The translations under genes and the position numbers were made by a program. The notes beneath the pieces are model-generated. The model did not search any database and was not told the origin of the DNA. It saw only the letters and a program-made list of their open reading frames with translations. A stretch of 64,000 nucleotides of DNA. It comes from Aphelocoma coerulescens (taxonomy: Eukaryota; Chordata; Aves; Passeriformes; Corvidae). Location: contig NC_091014.1 in assembly GCF_041296385.1 (NCBI RefSeq), forward strand, positions 7,849,578 through 7,913,577. The letters are read 5' to 3'. Below are positions 34,972 through 46,307 of the stretch, in pieces. Position 1 is the stretch's first letter. Every line of letters starts with the position of its first letter.

Positions 34972-37500
34972 TCAGTGGCTGGAGAGCAGCGTCCAGAGGC
35001 GGAATCGCAGCTGACCGTAAGCTTGCATCGCCTCCGCGTGGGCGGCCGGATCTCGGGCCAGGTGCTCAAAGAGGTTGAGCGGCTCGACCGTTCGCATTGC
35101 CGGCGGCAAGCTGATCTCCGCAGGAAGCCTCTTGTTGCCCAGGACAAAGTGCTCCAGGCGTTTCAACTGCAGGCAGCGGCGCAGGTATGCCATGATGTCC
35201 CACAGCCGCCGCTCAAATTCCCTCCTGCGCCACTTGGACAGCGGTACGGTGGTCAGCACGTGCATGACCACAGTCTTCCAGGTCGAGCTGGAAAAACCTG
35301 TGCCCCTCAGGATGTAGGTGAAGAGCTGCAGGCATTTCAGGTGCAAGCTCTCACACGGCACCTGCCTGGCCACGTGCTGGAAGAATTTTGCCTCTGCCAC
35401 AGCGTACGTCTCAGGCCACGCTGTGCTTGCGATGGACTCGGCCTTGGCGGGCCGGCTGCTCACAGAGCTGCTGGAGCCGCCTTCCTGGGCCTCTGTGGGC
35501 TGGCTGACCACAAAGATGTCGGAGTCCCCGTGGCGCACCCCAAACAGCATCTCCACCATCAGGCTCTCCTTGCCTTTGCTCAGCTGGAATTGGCAGGACC
35601 GGCTGCAGGGCTGAAACACCAAGTGCCACGAGTACGACTGAGGCAAATGCAGCCACGAGCATCTCACCAGCTGGTAGAACCAGTGGGAGGTTTTCTCCAC
35701 GTCCAGGTAGGAGCCGGTGCAGAGTGTCTCTAGGAGGCTGGGCTTCTGCTTCCGCCGCAGCTCCTTCTGCGAGTGGTGCAGGAAGCACAACAGCTTCTCG
35801 CCCAGCTGCTCCCTCTCGCACGTGCACACCAGCTCCACACGGACGCAGAAGGTCCTTGCTGCCATCTGCCCGGCACTGTTCAGCTCCAGGTGGAAGGCGT
35901 GTCCTGGCGGGGGATTCAGTGGGACCAGCATGCGGTACACCACATCCCGCTCACGGGGACTCCAACCCTCAAAGGCACTGCCCACCCCGATGGCTTCTTG
36001 AGGCACCGGGTAGAAACTATTGCTCACGCTGTCAGTAAAGACACGCGTGAAGCTCTCCATCAGCTCCGCTGCCACTGAGCGACCTCTCTCCACGTCCTCG
36101 ACAGGACACTGTATGCGATCCACTAAAAGGATCCCTCGCTTATTCCCAACGTCCCGGGTGTCTTCTTCCTCTTCAGTTCCACCACGGCTGCCTTTGTCCT
36201 TGCCATCACCGCGGCCTTCTTTTTCACTGGCAGCCACATTTCCACCTTCTTCTTCTTTTCCATCTTCATTCTTCTTGCCTTTCACATTCGCATCCCTGTT
36301 TTCCTGATCCTTCCCATTCCGATCACTGGTTCTGTGTTCACTGGAATGCCTGTCTTCCTTCATCTTCACATTGTTGCTGTCTCCTTCACTTGCTTTATCA
36401 GCACCTTCTTCAGTTGAAGCAACATTGCCGTGCTCCTCTCCATTTCCATCTTCATTCTTTTCTCCCTTCATATCGGCAGCACTGCCTTTCTCATCTTTGT
36501 CTCCATCATTGCCTTCTTCGTTTCCAACGTCATTCTTTTCTTCCTCAGTTGCAGCAAAACCACAATGGTCTACTGCATTCCCACCATCACTGCTGTCTTC
36601 CTGTCCTGTCCAATCACTGCTTCTTTGCTCACCGGCATCACTGCTTTCCTCCACCTTTAGATCCGCATTTTCTCCCTTTCCATCTCCCTCGTATTGACCT
36701 TCTTTTCCATCATCATTGTTGCCTGCCTTCGTATTTGCATCAATGGTTTTTTCTTCATTTCCATCTCCTCCTTCTTTCTTTTCAGCATCATGGTCTTGTT
36801 CCACCTGCACATCCTTGTTTTCTCCTTCATTTGCTTCAGCACAGCCTTCTTTATCTCGAGCAACATTGCCAGGTTCTTCATTTCCTTCAGCAGTGTTGCC
36901 TCCTGGCACATTCCCACCACTCCGTCCTTCATCTTTCTTTAAGTCACAGGCATCTTCATTCTTCACATTTTGGTCTTCCTTCACCTTCACATCTTCATTT
37001 CCTTCACTGGCATCATCTTCCTCTCCTTCATTTGCAGCCACAGGACTGCCTTCTCCTTCATTTTCATTACCGCTGTCATCTGCCTCCACAGTCATATTAT
37101 GGTTTTCTCCATCTTCCTTTGAATCAATAGTGTCTTCTTGCTGTTCTTTTCCTCTCTCCTCTCCTAGGGTCTTGCAGGAGCTCTGGTCCTTGCCGCTGCT
37201 GTTGGCTTCACGGCACTTTCTCCTGCAGCTAAACCACAGGCCCAAGAGGAGCAGGAGTCCAGCAAGAGCCCAGAATGGCCACTGCTGCAGGGCACCAAAG
37301 AGCAGGGCTCCCCAGCCCTCGTCCTGCTGCTCCGGGGGCCCTTGCTCCAGCTCCTGCAGCAGCCGAGCCATCTCGCGGTCGAGCAGCTCCTCCCGCTCCT
37401 GCATTCGCCGGTGCGTGGCCTCATCCAGCCCATCCCCAGCTGGCTGGGGGTACTGGATCAGGCTCTGCACGAGCACGAAGAGCAATGACAATAAAGCCAT
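34972..37500 (-). CDS. ITPRIPL1: ITPRIPL1-like membrane protein, copy 2 (842 aa)
   Basis: The predicted protein is identical to copy 1 over all 842 residues, with the same domain order: signal/anchor, coiled coil, transmembrane helix, acidic repeats and Mab-21-like domain. The one coding difference I found is a C-to-T change at 35905 on the plus strand, in the PPPGHAF stretch (CCG to CCA, both Pro), so it is silent. The ATG at 37500 has the same ACCATGG context and preceding splice acceptor. Frame, splice sites and poly(A) signal are intact, so nothing in the sequence argues against expression. Confidence 0.9.
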   Translation of the reverse strand: MALLSLLFVLVQSLIQYPQPAGDGLDEATHRRMQEREELLDREMARLLQELEQGPPEQQDEGWGALLFGALQQWPFWALAGLLLLLGLWFSCRRKCREANSSGKDQSSCKTLGEERGKEQQEDTIDSKEDGENHNMTVEADDSGNENEGEGSPVAANEGEEDDASEGNEDVKVKEDQNVKNEDACDLKKDEGRSGGNVPGGNTAEGNEEPGNVARDKEGCAEANEGENKDVQVEQDHDAEKKEGGDGNEEKTIDANTKAGNNDDGKEGQYEGDGKGENADLKVEESSDAGEQRSSDWTGQEDSSDGGNAVDHCGFAATEEEKNDVGNEEGNDGDKDEKGSAADMKGEKNEDGNGEEHGNVASTEEGADKASEGDSNNVKMKEDRHSSEHRTSDRNGKDQENRDANVKGKKNEDGKEEEGGNVAASEKEGRGDGKDKGSRGGTEEEEDTRDVGNKRGILLVDRIQCPVEDVERGRSVAAELMESFTRVFTDSVSNSFYPVPQEAIGVGSAFEGWSPRERDVVYRMLVPLNPPPGHAFHLELNSAGQMAARTFCVRVELVCTCEREQLGEKLLCFLHHSQKELRRKQKPSLLETLCTGSYLDVEKTSHWFYQLVRCSWLHLPQSYSWHLVFQPCSRSCQFQLSKGKESLMVEMLFGVRHGDSDIFVVSQPTEAQEGGSSSSVSSRPAKAESIASTAWPETYAVAEAKFFQHVARQVPCESLHLKCLQLFTYILRGTGFSSSTWKTVVMHVLTTVPLSKWRRREFERRLWDIMAYLRRCLQLKRLEHFVLGNKRLPAEISLPPAMRTVEPLNLFEHLARDPAAHAEAMQAYGQLRFRLWTLLSSH

Positions 37501-37503
37501 GGT

Positions 37504-37781
37504 CTGCAAGAGGACACACAGAAGGGGTTCAGTAGGGCCGGAATGGAGGCAGCCGGTGCGGGGCAGGAGCCACAGGGATGTGGCAGCAGGAAGGAGAGGG
37601 CCCCCGGCAGCTGGCAGGAGGCAAGGCCTGCACCGCTGCCCCAGCGAGCACCGAGCCGGAGCAAGGCGCTCCCGCCAGGGGCTGGGCCCTGCGTGCAGGG
37701 ACAGAACACACGCCCCGGCTGCCGGCGCTTCTGCCCCAGCCCTCCCCCAGCCCGGCCTCCCCACCACCTGTGTGCACTCAC
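37504..37781 (-). other. 5'UTR intron of copy 2 gene
   Basis: Same donor (GTGAGT at 37781), acceptor (TTGCAG at 37504) and 278-bp length as in unit 1. Confidence 0.8.
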
Positions 37782-37843
37782 CGCTTGCCCAGGCTCTACT
37801 GGCGGCAACGACAACCAACGGGGCCTTTTCCAGCTGCCCCCAT

Positions 37844-37869
37844 TGTGACACGGCCCCTGTGGTGTCACA
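37844..37869. promoter_or_regulatory. Inverted repeat in the presumed promoter, unit 2
   Basis: Unit 2 copy of the TGTGACAC/GTGTCACA arms. Confidence 0.35.
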
Positions 37870-39784
37870 GGCCCCAGAGCGCATCACAGGCCAGCCCCAC
37901 CCGCCATCCCCAGCCCGGGAACTCATCATGGCCCTGGGCACCCAGAGCCTCAACAGACACAAAGTGCAGACCCATCAGTCGTGAACCCGGGAACCCCAGG
38001 GCTTCCCTGTACAAAGCAGGCACAAGCACCCTCCCACACAAACCCTTGTCAAATATAAATATGGGTGACAGGACCCCGATACGCTCTCTATATAGGTGCA
38101 GGCTTTTACTGATGATTGCAGGCCGATGTTCTTTACTATTAACAATAATATTTATTACTTTGGCCACAGCCTGTCATACAGGCTAATTTTTAGTTACAGG
38201 TTTAGTGAGAAAGCAAGAATTAGAGGCCGCTTGAATGATGCACAGGAAGTTTAAACGTCATCCAATGTTAAGGCCTACCCTTCTTTTACACCAGCACTGT
38301 CCTGCCTCACACATCTTTTGTGAGATAAACCCTTTTGGGAGGGTTTCTCTCCTGAATTTAGGAACACTTTCAAAGATCTGTTTATTGTTTGACAAAAGAT
38401 TACATACATCCAACTGATGGTTTGCACAGTAGCACAAAAAACCATCCAAACTGCTTCTTACGCTAGATGTGGCTGATCAATAGCCTGGCTGAGAAATGGA
38501 CATGCCACTGTAACAAGAAATACAAGTTTGGAAAAGGAAAAAGAAAAGTCCTCAAAACACAGAACTCCTGAAGCTTAGCTCGCTCCACTCTAATGTGCTC
38601 TCCCTCAATGCCACATAAAGATGTGCTCCTCCTGACACTTGCAGCAACTGGCTTCTCTCTTGCCATTCCGAGAGGAACTATTTTGTATAGGGATGTAGAC
38701 GTGTCTGCATTTAGACGCCATCCTCAGTACAAACCTCCTCCCTTGCTTTTTTCTGACTGGAGATCCTTGCTACTGGCTACGATGGTGCTGTTTATTGGGA
38801 AGAGTTTCTCTGATGCTGATCACAGCACAGCACAGCAGGAGGTCCCTTTTTGCTCCCTTGGGCTACTCAAATTCCTCTTGGGTGATCTCTGAAATACTCT
38901 TTATCAGCTGAGGGCTGACAAAACACAGAATGTCTGAGTGATCGCCCTTCCCTTGTCCAGCCGTGACACAAGAGCTGGGTGCACTCAGAAAACACAGTTT
39001 TCTGAACCATCCTATATAAAACCAACAACCAGCTCCTTATAAATTCTGCCATCTAGATGAGGTCGCCATTGAACAGCTCCATGTCCCAAGTGGTACCCAG
39101 CAGGGAGGGAAGCAGAGGAAGACAGGATCACAGCAGCCACTGATCAGTCATTCACAGGCAGCGCCACAAAGAAAGACGAGAGAGTCAGGAATTTCACAGG
39201 CTACTCTGTTTCAGCAGCCTATGTCACCCTGCTCCTTTTAAATGTCTTCTGATGACAAGCTTCATGTCCAAGCACAGTGCTCACCTTTGGGACATGAGTA
39301 ACTAAGATGCAGAACGGGAGGAAAAATTTCTTCTGACCTCCAGTCACCTGACTGTCAAGCAGACAGAGAAAACCTCCAGTCTGTTCTGAGGGAGGTGTTT
39401 TATCAACTCACCTGTAGCTAAAGCTATTCAGAAAGCCCACACTACCAGACCCAGAGTGGTAAAGAGCCTATTCATTTGCTGACCCTGGAGAAAAGGCAGC
39501 TTTAAACAAACTCTGCCACTCCCACTCTCTCTCCCTAGAACTTCAGGTTGAGACGCCTAGGACCAACTAAAGAAAAAAGCCATTTCATTCATGCCCTGGT
39601 CAAGCATTTCACACCCTCTTGTCCCTCCCAATCTACCAGCCAGTCAACACAGAAAAAGCAAGAGACCCGTGGTAGGCTTCCAGTGGAAATACTGGCAAAA
39701 TCTTCTTGGACTGCATTATTTGAAGGACCTGAGGTCAACTCACTCACTGACCGTGAATGACTTTTACTGCTCCACTTAGCCTAC

Positions 39785-39818
39785 CAGCTCAGCTCAGCTC
39801 AGCTCAGCTCAGCTCAGC
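39785..39818. repeat. (CAGCT)n pentamer microsatellite, unit 2
   Basis: 34 bp, same copy number as in the other units. Confidence 0.95.
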
Positions 39819-40461
39819 AGCCTCCCAGCTACCTTTAGCTGCATAAGCACACGACCTGCAATCAGAAAGGCGTGAATCTTCCTTAGGAAGGAAACGGACA
39901 CGGGGAATGAAGAGTGGAGATTAGTCCACACTCTGAGGAACAGGCAACAGCAACCAAACACTCTGGCAATAGCTTGTGTCTAGAAGCTCTCTACCTTCCA
40001 ATCCACCTCAAGGCTTTGGGACTTGTGCTGACTTGCACAAAGGAACCCACTCCACCCTGCAGCAGTGGGCTCCTTCTTTCCAGCCTGGATGGAGGCATGT
40101 CCTGTATTTTGCAAGCATGTCCAGGTGTTCAGAATGGAACATGCTGATCATGATTAGCACCTTAAGGCACGCAGCTCTTCCCTTCTCAAAGAATGCTTTG
40201 TGAAATGATAGGCAGTGCTATCCCCACCTTTCCAAACAAATTACCCTCCTTCTATTGCACTTGCCTTCAAAATACTGCCACTTCTTCATTTCAGACTATG
40301 CTTCCCTCAGAAGGATGCACAAAAGGTTAGAGTAGTTGCAAGCACCCGCACCTGCAATTTTCAACTAACTGCGTCTTCAGAAAGGCTTCTGACAACAGGC
40401 CATTCTCTGGACATGAACACGGCAACGCCGAGGCAAGATAAATGACTTTGCTACATCTTAC

Positions 40462-40535
40462 AGCCCAGATGTCTATGGCCAGAGAAGACACCAGCAGGTT
40501 GTCCTGATACTTCTGCTCATCCTCTCTGGTAGCAG
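40462..40535 (-). pseudogene. Exon-like piece, unit 2
   Basis: Unit 2 counterpart of the 74-bp exon-like segment, with acceptor and donor motifs preserved. Confidence 0.35.
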
Positions 40536-40775
40536 CTGTACAGAGAACAACACAGTTTTAAATTCTAACTCAGTTTGTGCTCCACTGATGAACGGAAACA
40601 GAAGTAAGGGAAAGGGACTTTGCTTCGGAGCAAATGTGCGTTTTCTGTGGATTTCAGTGTCCAGGATTTAAACCGCTAAGGGGTCTTCTTCAGTAAATCC
40701 AAAGCACAATTGGCTACAGAAACCTGTATCTGATACTACTGATAAGCGCTGACAGTTCTCTGGCTGTGACTCATT

Positions 40776-41211
40776 TCATTCAAACCTGCTTTCTCCGAAT
40801 GCACATCTGACAGCAGGACTTGCTCCATTCAGCCTGCAGCAGTTCCACAGGAAAGATGTTGTGAAATTGGCCACACATCTTCGCAACACTTCCACTTCAA
40901 CATTTTTCCCACTATGTTCAAATGTATTTCTCAGCTTCCTAAGGAGTGCAGTGTCCGTAACAAAGGAGGCGAGACTTTCATGCAGAAATGGAGAGACCTT
41001 GAACCGCAGTGGCAGGAACAACTCTGGTGTAATACCAGTGCCAGATGGCATGGGCATGAAAAGCACACTCACATCAATACGAACAGGCTTAGGAGAGACA
41101 CAGAGCCCGCAGGGTGAGGTATTCCCAAAGAAGGGGAATTGACAGTGCAAAGGAGAGTTAATACCAACCAGGTGCTCAGTTACTTTATCAGAGCTCCCCT
41201 GTTTTCAAGGC
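40776..41211 (-). pseudogene. Protein-like fragment, unit 2
   Basis: Counterpart of 32338-32773. It carries Ala in the ESLASF stretch and a T at 41195 (plus strand) that interrupts the C6/G6 run, turning a Gly codon into Ser. The upstream in-frame TGA remains. Confidence 0.4.
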
Positions 41212-41824
41212 CTGAAAGAACAGCTCAGTGCCAGAAAGACATCCAGATCATTTGGCCATGCTTGCTCTTATGGAACACTGTTTTCAATTTCCATCCTAGT
41301 GGGGTTGCATACTACTGACCAGTTAAAACCAGCACCTGAGCTACACAACAGTGTTTCAGTGGCAACTGTAGGTTGTAGGTTCTGCCCTTCCCCTCTCCCA
41401 GCATGCTCCTCAGACACACAGCACACTTGCACATGCACCAAAACTCACAGCCACACCCACAGTTTGACCACCTGCAATAATAGTTTTGGCCCTGGCCAAT
41501 CTAGCCCTGGGTGGATTGTGCAACAAGAAGCCATGGGGGCCGTGCTTCTCCCCGAATCCAAGCATCGCCCCAGAGGCCACACAAGCTGTGCGGTCAGGCC
41601 GTAAGGCTCAATGGCACACAGAGATCAAGTCCTACCCACTGAGAGCACACGTCCTTGTGGAAGGGACTGATGAGAGACTGGAGCTGGGGCAAGGGACAGG
41701 GCAGGTCTCTGCAGCTGGGGGCAGAGGAGAGGGGAACAAAGTGGGTGGGTGTGTTTGGGGAGAAGGGAGCAAGGAGGGTGTTCTCCTCCTTCCACAAGCT
41801 GGGCCAAAGGGGCTGTGGTGGGAG

Positions 41825-42296
41825 TGATGCCTTTTCCTGGTCTTAAAATCAAGAATCATACCCGGTTAGAAGGGGAAAAGAGATTTTACCTTGGTATTTA
41901 TTTTAAGGATCCTTAGGTGCACACGTCCAGGTCATATGCATCGAGATGCGCCCCACCGAGTGTGTGTGTGTGTTTGTGTCCCCAACATTAGGTATAACAT
42001 TACAGGTTTTACTAATTAGCATATCTACCCAAGATTCCCCAATGAGTGGCTCAAGTGAGCCCCCCTCCCCAAGGATCCTTCCACTGGATGGTTCTATCTT
42101 GGTTTACAGAATGTGTTCTGGAGAGGACCTTGGGCTCTGGGGCACACCGATCCCTAACTACGAAGCTTCTAAAATGTTGAGTCTCTTAGCTTGACAAACA
42201 AGTCCAAGAATGTAGGCAAAACCCACTAAGAATACAGAAGTTGTAAAAGGTATAATAGGGGTATAAAAGAAAAGGCAAAAAATCTTCATGGCATCA
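41825..42296 (-). mobile_element. LTR3, internal unit-type LTR
   Basis: 472 bp, same ends and GGAG flanks as LTR2. A private T at 42047 gives GAGTGGCTC where LTR4 has GAGAGGCTC. Confidence 0.93.
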
Positions 42297-42786
42297 GGAG
42301 CAGTGCCTGCCCAGCAGAGGAAGCAAAAGGCAGGGAGCTCAGCGAGCACAGTTCCCTCTCAGCGGAACAGCGAGTTCTGCTGTTGGCAGCGATCCTCCTC
42401 TGGGAGGTCCCTGCCTGCTCTCCTCACTCTTGCCTGCTTGTTCCTGGCCCCTCAGAGGACTTCCCTCTCTGACGTGGGCCACAGCAGCTTTCTTTCCCAT
42501 GCTCTCAATGAGGAGGGGCAGGTTTTAAGCAGCACTGGGAGGATTAATTAATATTTGAGCTGTTTCAACCATCATGACTTCTGGTTGCATTCATGAGACA
42601 AAATTAATAGCCTGGCTCTAGAGTGTTGCAGAAATGCAATACCGAGATGTGACTGCTGGACACAATCACCGCTTGAGTCACTTTGTCATTTTTTCAAGTA
42701 GCTGCAATGGATGGACATTCTCTAAGAACCATTGGGTTAAATACAAAGAAGGACACTTTTCAGGCAATTTGAGAAACTTCTCTCCT

Positions 42787-42792
42787 TTTATT
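42787..42792 (-). promoter_or_regulatory. Candidate poly(A) signal, unit 3 gene
   Basis: AATAAA on the minus strand, unit 3 equivalent of 25911. Confidence 0.45.
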
Positions 42793-43409
42793 ATTTCTTC
42801 AAACATACATATGTAGATATTACTGAAGGGCAGCTATACCAGAGTAGCTCAATTGCCTAAACTAAGGGTAACTGGGAAATAATCTCACACTAACAATCCT
42901 AAAGGACCTCTTGACGTGATGTTGGTGAAACTAGTTCCTATTACGAAAACTTGGACTACCTACTCTCCTATGGTAAAGTGAGTTAAAACTATTATCTTCA
43001 CTTCCACAGACTGAGATGAACTACATCTTTACAAAACCATTATAAAGTACATACAGGTCACTGAAAAAACTACATTAATTTTCTAACAGGCTCGGTTTTG
43101 GTCTTCCAGGTATGCCAGGCAACCTCTCAGCATCAGTGTCTTCCGTGAGGATGTGCAGGTGGAGCCAGTTTCTGCCTTACAGACTTTGGGCAATATTGCA
43201 ACAGCACCATCATGACTGGAAGGTGAAGGGCAAGGCAACGCAGAGATGTGTGTCTGCACGGTGAATCCATGTGCCGCAGCATCTTCCATCCATGGGAGCA
43301 GGAAAGCAGCTTCAGGATTGCCAGTGAAAAAAGCAAGAATGATGCCGTGCTCACGTGGCTGCCATCGGGTGTGAGCCCCCCCAGCACAGCTCTGTGCAGG
43401 GAATTCCTC

Positions 43410-45938
43410 TCAGTGGCTGGAGAGCAGCGTCCAGAGGCGGAATCGCAGCTGACCGTAAGCTTGCATCGCCTCCGCGTGGGCGGCCGGATCTCGGGCCAGG
43501 TGCTCAAAGAGGTTGAGCGGCTCGACCGTTCGCATTGCCGGCGGCAAGCTGATCTCCGCAGGAAGCCTCTTGTTGCCCAGGACAAAGTGCTCCAGGCGTT
43601 TCAACTGCAGGCAGCGGCGCAGGTATGCCATGATGTCCCACAGCCGCCGCTCAAATTCCCTCCTGCGCCACTTGGACAGCGGTACGGTGGTCAGCACGTG
43701 CATGACCACAGTCTTCCAGGTCGAGCTGGAAAAACCTGTGCCCCTCAGGATGTAGGTGAAGAGCTGCAGGCATTTCAGGTGCAAGCTCTCACACGGCACC
43801 TGCCTGGCCACGTGCTGGAAGAATTTTGCCTCTGCCACAGCGTACGTCTCAGGCCACGCTGTGCTTGCGATGGACTCGGCCTTGGCGGGCCGGCTGCTCA
43901 CAGAGCTGCTGGAGCCGCCTTCCTGGGCCTCTGTGGGCTGGCTGACCACAAAGATGTCGGAGTCCCCGTGGCGCACCCCAAACAGCATCTCCACCATCAG
44001 GCTCTCCTTGCCTTTGCTCAGCTGGAATTGGCAGGACCGGCTGCAGGGCTGAAACACCAAGTGCCACGAGTACGACTGAGGCAAATGCAGCCACGAGCAT
44101 CTCACCAGCTGGTAGAACCAGTGGGAGGTTTTCTCCACGTCCAGGTAGGAGCCGGTGCAGAGTGTCTCTAGGAGGCTGGGCTTCTGCTTCCGCCGCAGCT
44201 CCTTCTGCGAGTGGTGCAGGAAGCACAACAGCTTCTCGCCCAGCTGCTCCCTCTCGCACGTGCACACCAGCTCCACACGGACGCAGAAGGTCCTTGCTGC
44301 CATCTGCCCGGCACTGTTCAGCTCCAGGTGGAAGGCGTGTCCCGGCGGGGGATTCAGTGGGACCAGCATGCGGTACACCACATCCCGCTCACGGGGACTC
44401 CAACCCTCAAAGGCACTGCCCACCCCGATGGCTTCTTGAGGCACCGGGTAGAAACTATTGCTCACGCTGTCAGTAAAGACACGCGTGAAGCTCTCCATCA
44501 GCTCCGCTGCCACTGAGCGACCTCTCTCCACGTCCTCGACAGGACACTGTATGCGATCCACTAAAAGGATCCCTCGCTTATTCCCAACGTCCCGGGTGTC
44601 TTCTTCCTCTTCAGTTCCACCACGGCTGCCTTTGTCCTTGCCATCACCGCGGCCTTCTTTTTCACTGGCAGCCACATTTCCACCTTCTTCTTCTTTTCCA
44701 TCTTCATTCTTCTTGCCTTTCACATTCGCATCCCTGTTTTCCTGATCCTTCCCATTCCGATCACTGGTTCTGTGTTCACTGGAATGCCTGTCTTCCTTCA
44801 TCTTCACATTGTTGCTGTCTCCTTCACTTGCTTTATCAGCACCTTCTTCAGTTGAAGCAACATTGCCGTGCTCCTCTCCATTTCCATCTTCATTCTTTTC
44901 TCCCTTCATATCGGCAGCACTGCCTTTCTCATCTTTGTCTCCATCATTGCCTTCTTCGTTTCCAACGTCATTCTTTTCTTCCTCAGTTGCAGCAAAACCA
45001 CAATGGTCTACTGCATTCCCACCATCACTGCTGTCTTCCTGTCCTGTCCAATCACTGCTTCTTTGCTCACCGGCATCACTGCTTTCCTCCACCTTTAGAT
45101 CCGCATTTTCTCCCTTTCCATCTCCCTCGTATTGACCTTCTTTTCCATCATCATTGTTGCCTGCCTTCGTATTTGCATCAATGGTTTTTTCTTCATTTCC
45201 ATCTCCTCCTTCTTTCTTTTCAGCATCATGGTCTTGTTCCACCTGCACATCCTTGTTTTCTCCTTCATTTGCTTCAGCACAGCCTTCTTTATCTCGAGCA
45301 ACATTGCCAGGTTCTTCATTTCCTTCAGCAGTGTTGCCTCCTGGCACATTCCCACCACTCCGTCCTTCATCTTTCTTTAAGTCACAGGCATCTTCATTCT
45401 TCACATTTTGGTCTTCCTTCACCTTCACATCTTCATTTCCTTCACTGGCATCATCTTCCTCTCCTTCATTTGCAGCCACAGGACTGCCTTCTCCTTCATT
45501 TTCATTACCGCTGTCATCTGCCTCCACAGTCATATTATGGTTTTCTCCATCTTCCTTTGAATCAATAGTGTCTTCTTGCTGTTCTTTTCCTCTCTCCTCT
45601 CCTAGGGTCTTGCAGGAGCTCTGGTCCTTGCCGCTGCTGTTGGCTTCACGGCACTTTCTCCTGCAGCTAAACCACAGGCCCAAGAGGAGCAGGAGTCCAG
45701 CAAGAGCCCAGAATGGCCACTGCTGCAGGGCACCAAAGAGCAGGGCTCCCCAGCCCTCGTCCTGCTGCTCCGGGGGCCCTTGCTCCAGCTCCTGCAGCAG
45801 CCGAGCCATCTCGCGGTCGAGCAGCTCCTCCCGCTCCTGCATTCGCCGGTGCGTGGCCTCATCCAGCCCATCCCCAGCTGGCTGGGGGTACTGGATCAGG
45901 CTCTGCACGAGCACGAAGAGCAATGACAATAAAGCCAT
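43410..45938 (-). CDS. ITPRIPL1: ITPRIPL1-like membrane protein, copy 3 (842 aa)
   Basis: Predicted protein identical to copies 1, 2 and 4, and the coding DNA has the C at the site where copy 2 is silently changed. The start at 45938 follows the same acceptor. The long acidic region keeps exactly the same number and order of repeats as the other copies. Short coding repeats tend to change length over time, so this argues for very recent duplication or continuing homogenisation. Confidence 0.9.
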   Translation of the reverse strand: MALLSLLFVLVQSLIQYPQPAGDGLDEATHRRMQEREELLDREMARLLQELEQGPPEQQDEGWGALLFGALQQWPFWALAGLLLLLGLWFSCRRKCREANSSGKDQSSCKTLGEERGKEQQEDTIDSKEDGENHNMTVEADDSGNENEGEGSPVAANEGEEDDASEGNEDVKVKEDQNVKNEDACDLKKDEGRSGGNVPGGNTAEGNEEPGNVARDKEGCAEANEGENKDVQVEQDHDAEKKEGGDGNEEKTIDANTKAGNNDDGKEGQYEGDGKGENADLKVEESSDAGEQRSSDWTGQEDSSDGGNAVDHCGFAATEEEKNDVGNEEGNDGDKDEKGSAADMKGEKNEDGNGEEHGNVASTEEGADKASEGDSNNVKMKEDRHSSEHRTSDRNGKDQENRDANVKGKKNEDGKEEEGGNVAASEKEGRGDGKDKGSRGGTEEEEDTRDVGNKRGILLVDRIQCPVEDVERGRSVAAELMESFTRVFTDSVSNSFYPVPQEAIGVGSAFEGWSPRERDVVYRMLVPLNPPPGHAFHLELNSAGQMAARTFCVRVELVCTCEREQLGEKLLCFLHHSQKELRRKQKPSLLETLCTGSYLDVEKTSHWFYQLVRCSWLHLPQSYSWHLVFQPCSRSCQFQLSKGKESLMVEMLFGVRHGDSDIFVVSQPTEAQEGGSSSSVSSRPAKAESIASTAWPETYAVAEAKFFQHVARQVPCESLHLKCLQLFTYILRGTGFSSSTWKTVVMHVLTTVPLSKWRRREFERRLWDIMAYLRRCLQLKRLEHFVLGNKRLPAEISLPPAMRTVEPLNLFEHLARDPAAHAEAMQAYGQLRFRLWTLLSSH

Positions 45939-45941
45939 GGT

Positions 45942-46219
45942 CTGCAAGAGGACACACAGAAGGGGTTCAGTAGGGCCGGAATGGAGGCAGCCGGTGCGGG
46001 GCAGGAGCCACAGGGATGTGGCAGCAGGAAGGAGAGGGCCCCCGGCAGCTGGCAGGAGGCAAGGCCTGCACCGCTGCCCCAGCGAGCACCGAGCCGGAGC
46101 AAGGCGCTCCCGCCAGGGGCTGGGCCCTGCGTGCAGGGACAGAACACACGCCCCGGCTGCCGGCGCTTCTGCCCCAGCCCTCCCCCAGCCCGGCCTCCCC
46201 ACCACCTGTGTGCACTCAC
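45942..46219 (-). other. 5'UTR intron of copy 3 gene
   Basis: Same 278-bp intron with intact donor and acceptor. Confidence 0.8.
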
Positions 46220-46281
46220 CGCTTGCCCAGGCTCTACTGGCGGCAACGACAACCAACGGGGCCTTTTCCAGCTGCCCCCAT

Positions 46282-46307
46282 TGTGACACGGCCCCTGTGG
46301 TGTCACA
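46282..46307. promoter_or_regulatory. Inverted repeat in the presumed promoter, unit 3
   Basis: Unit 3 copy of the TGTGACAC/GTGTCACA arms. Confidence 0.35.
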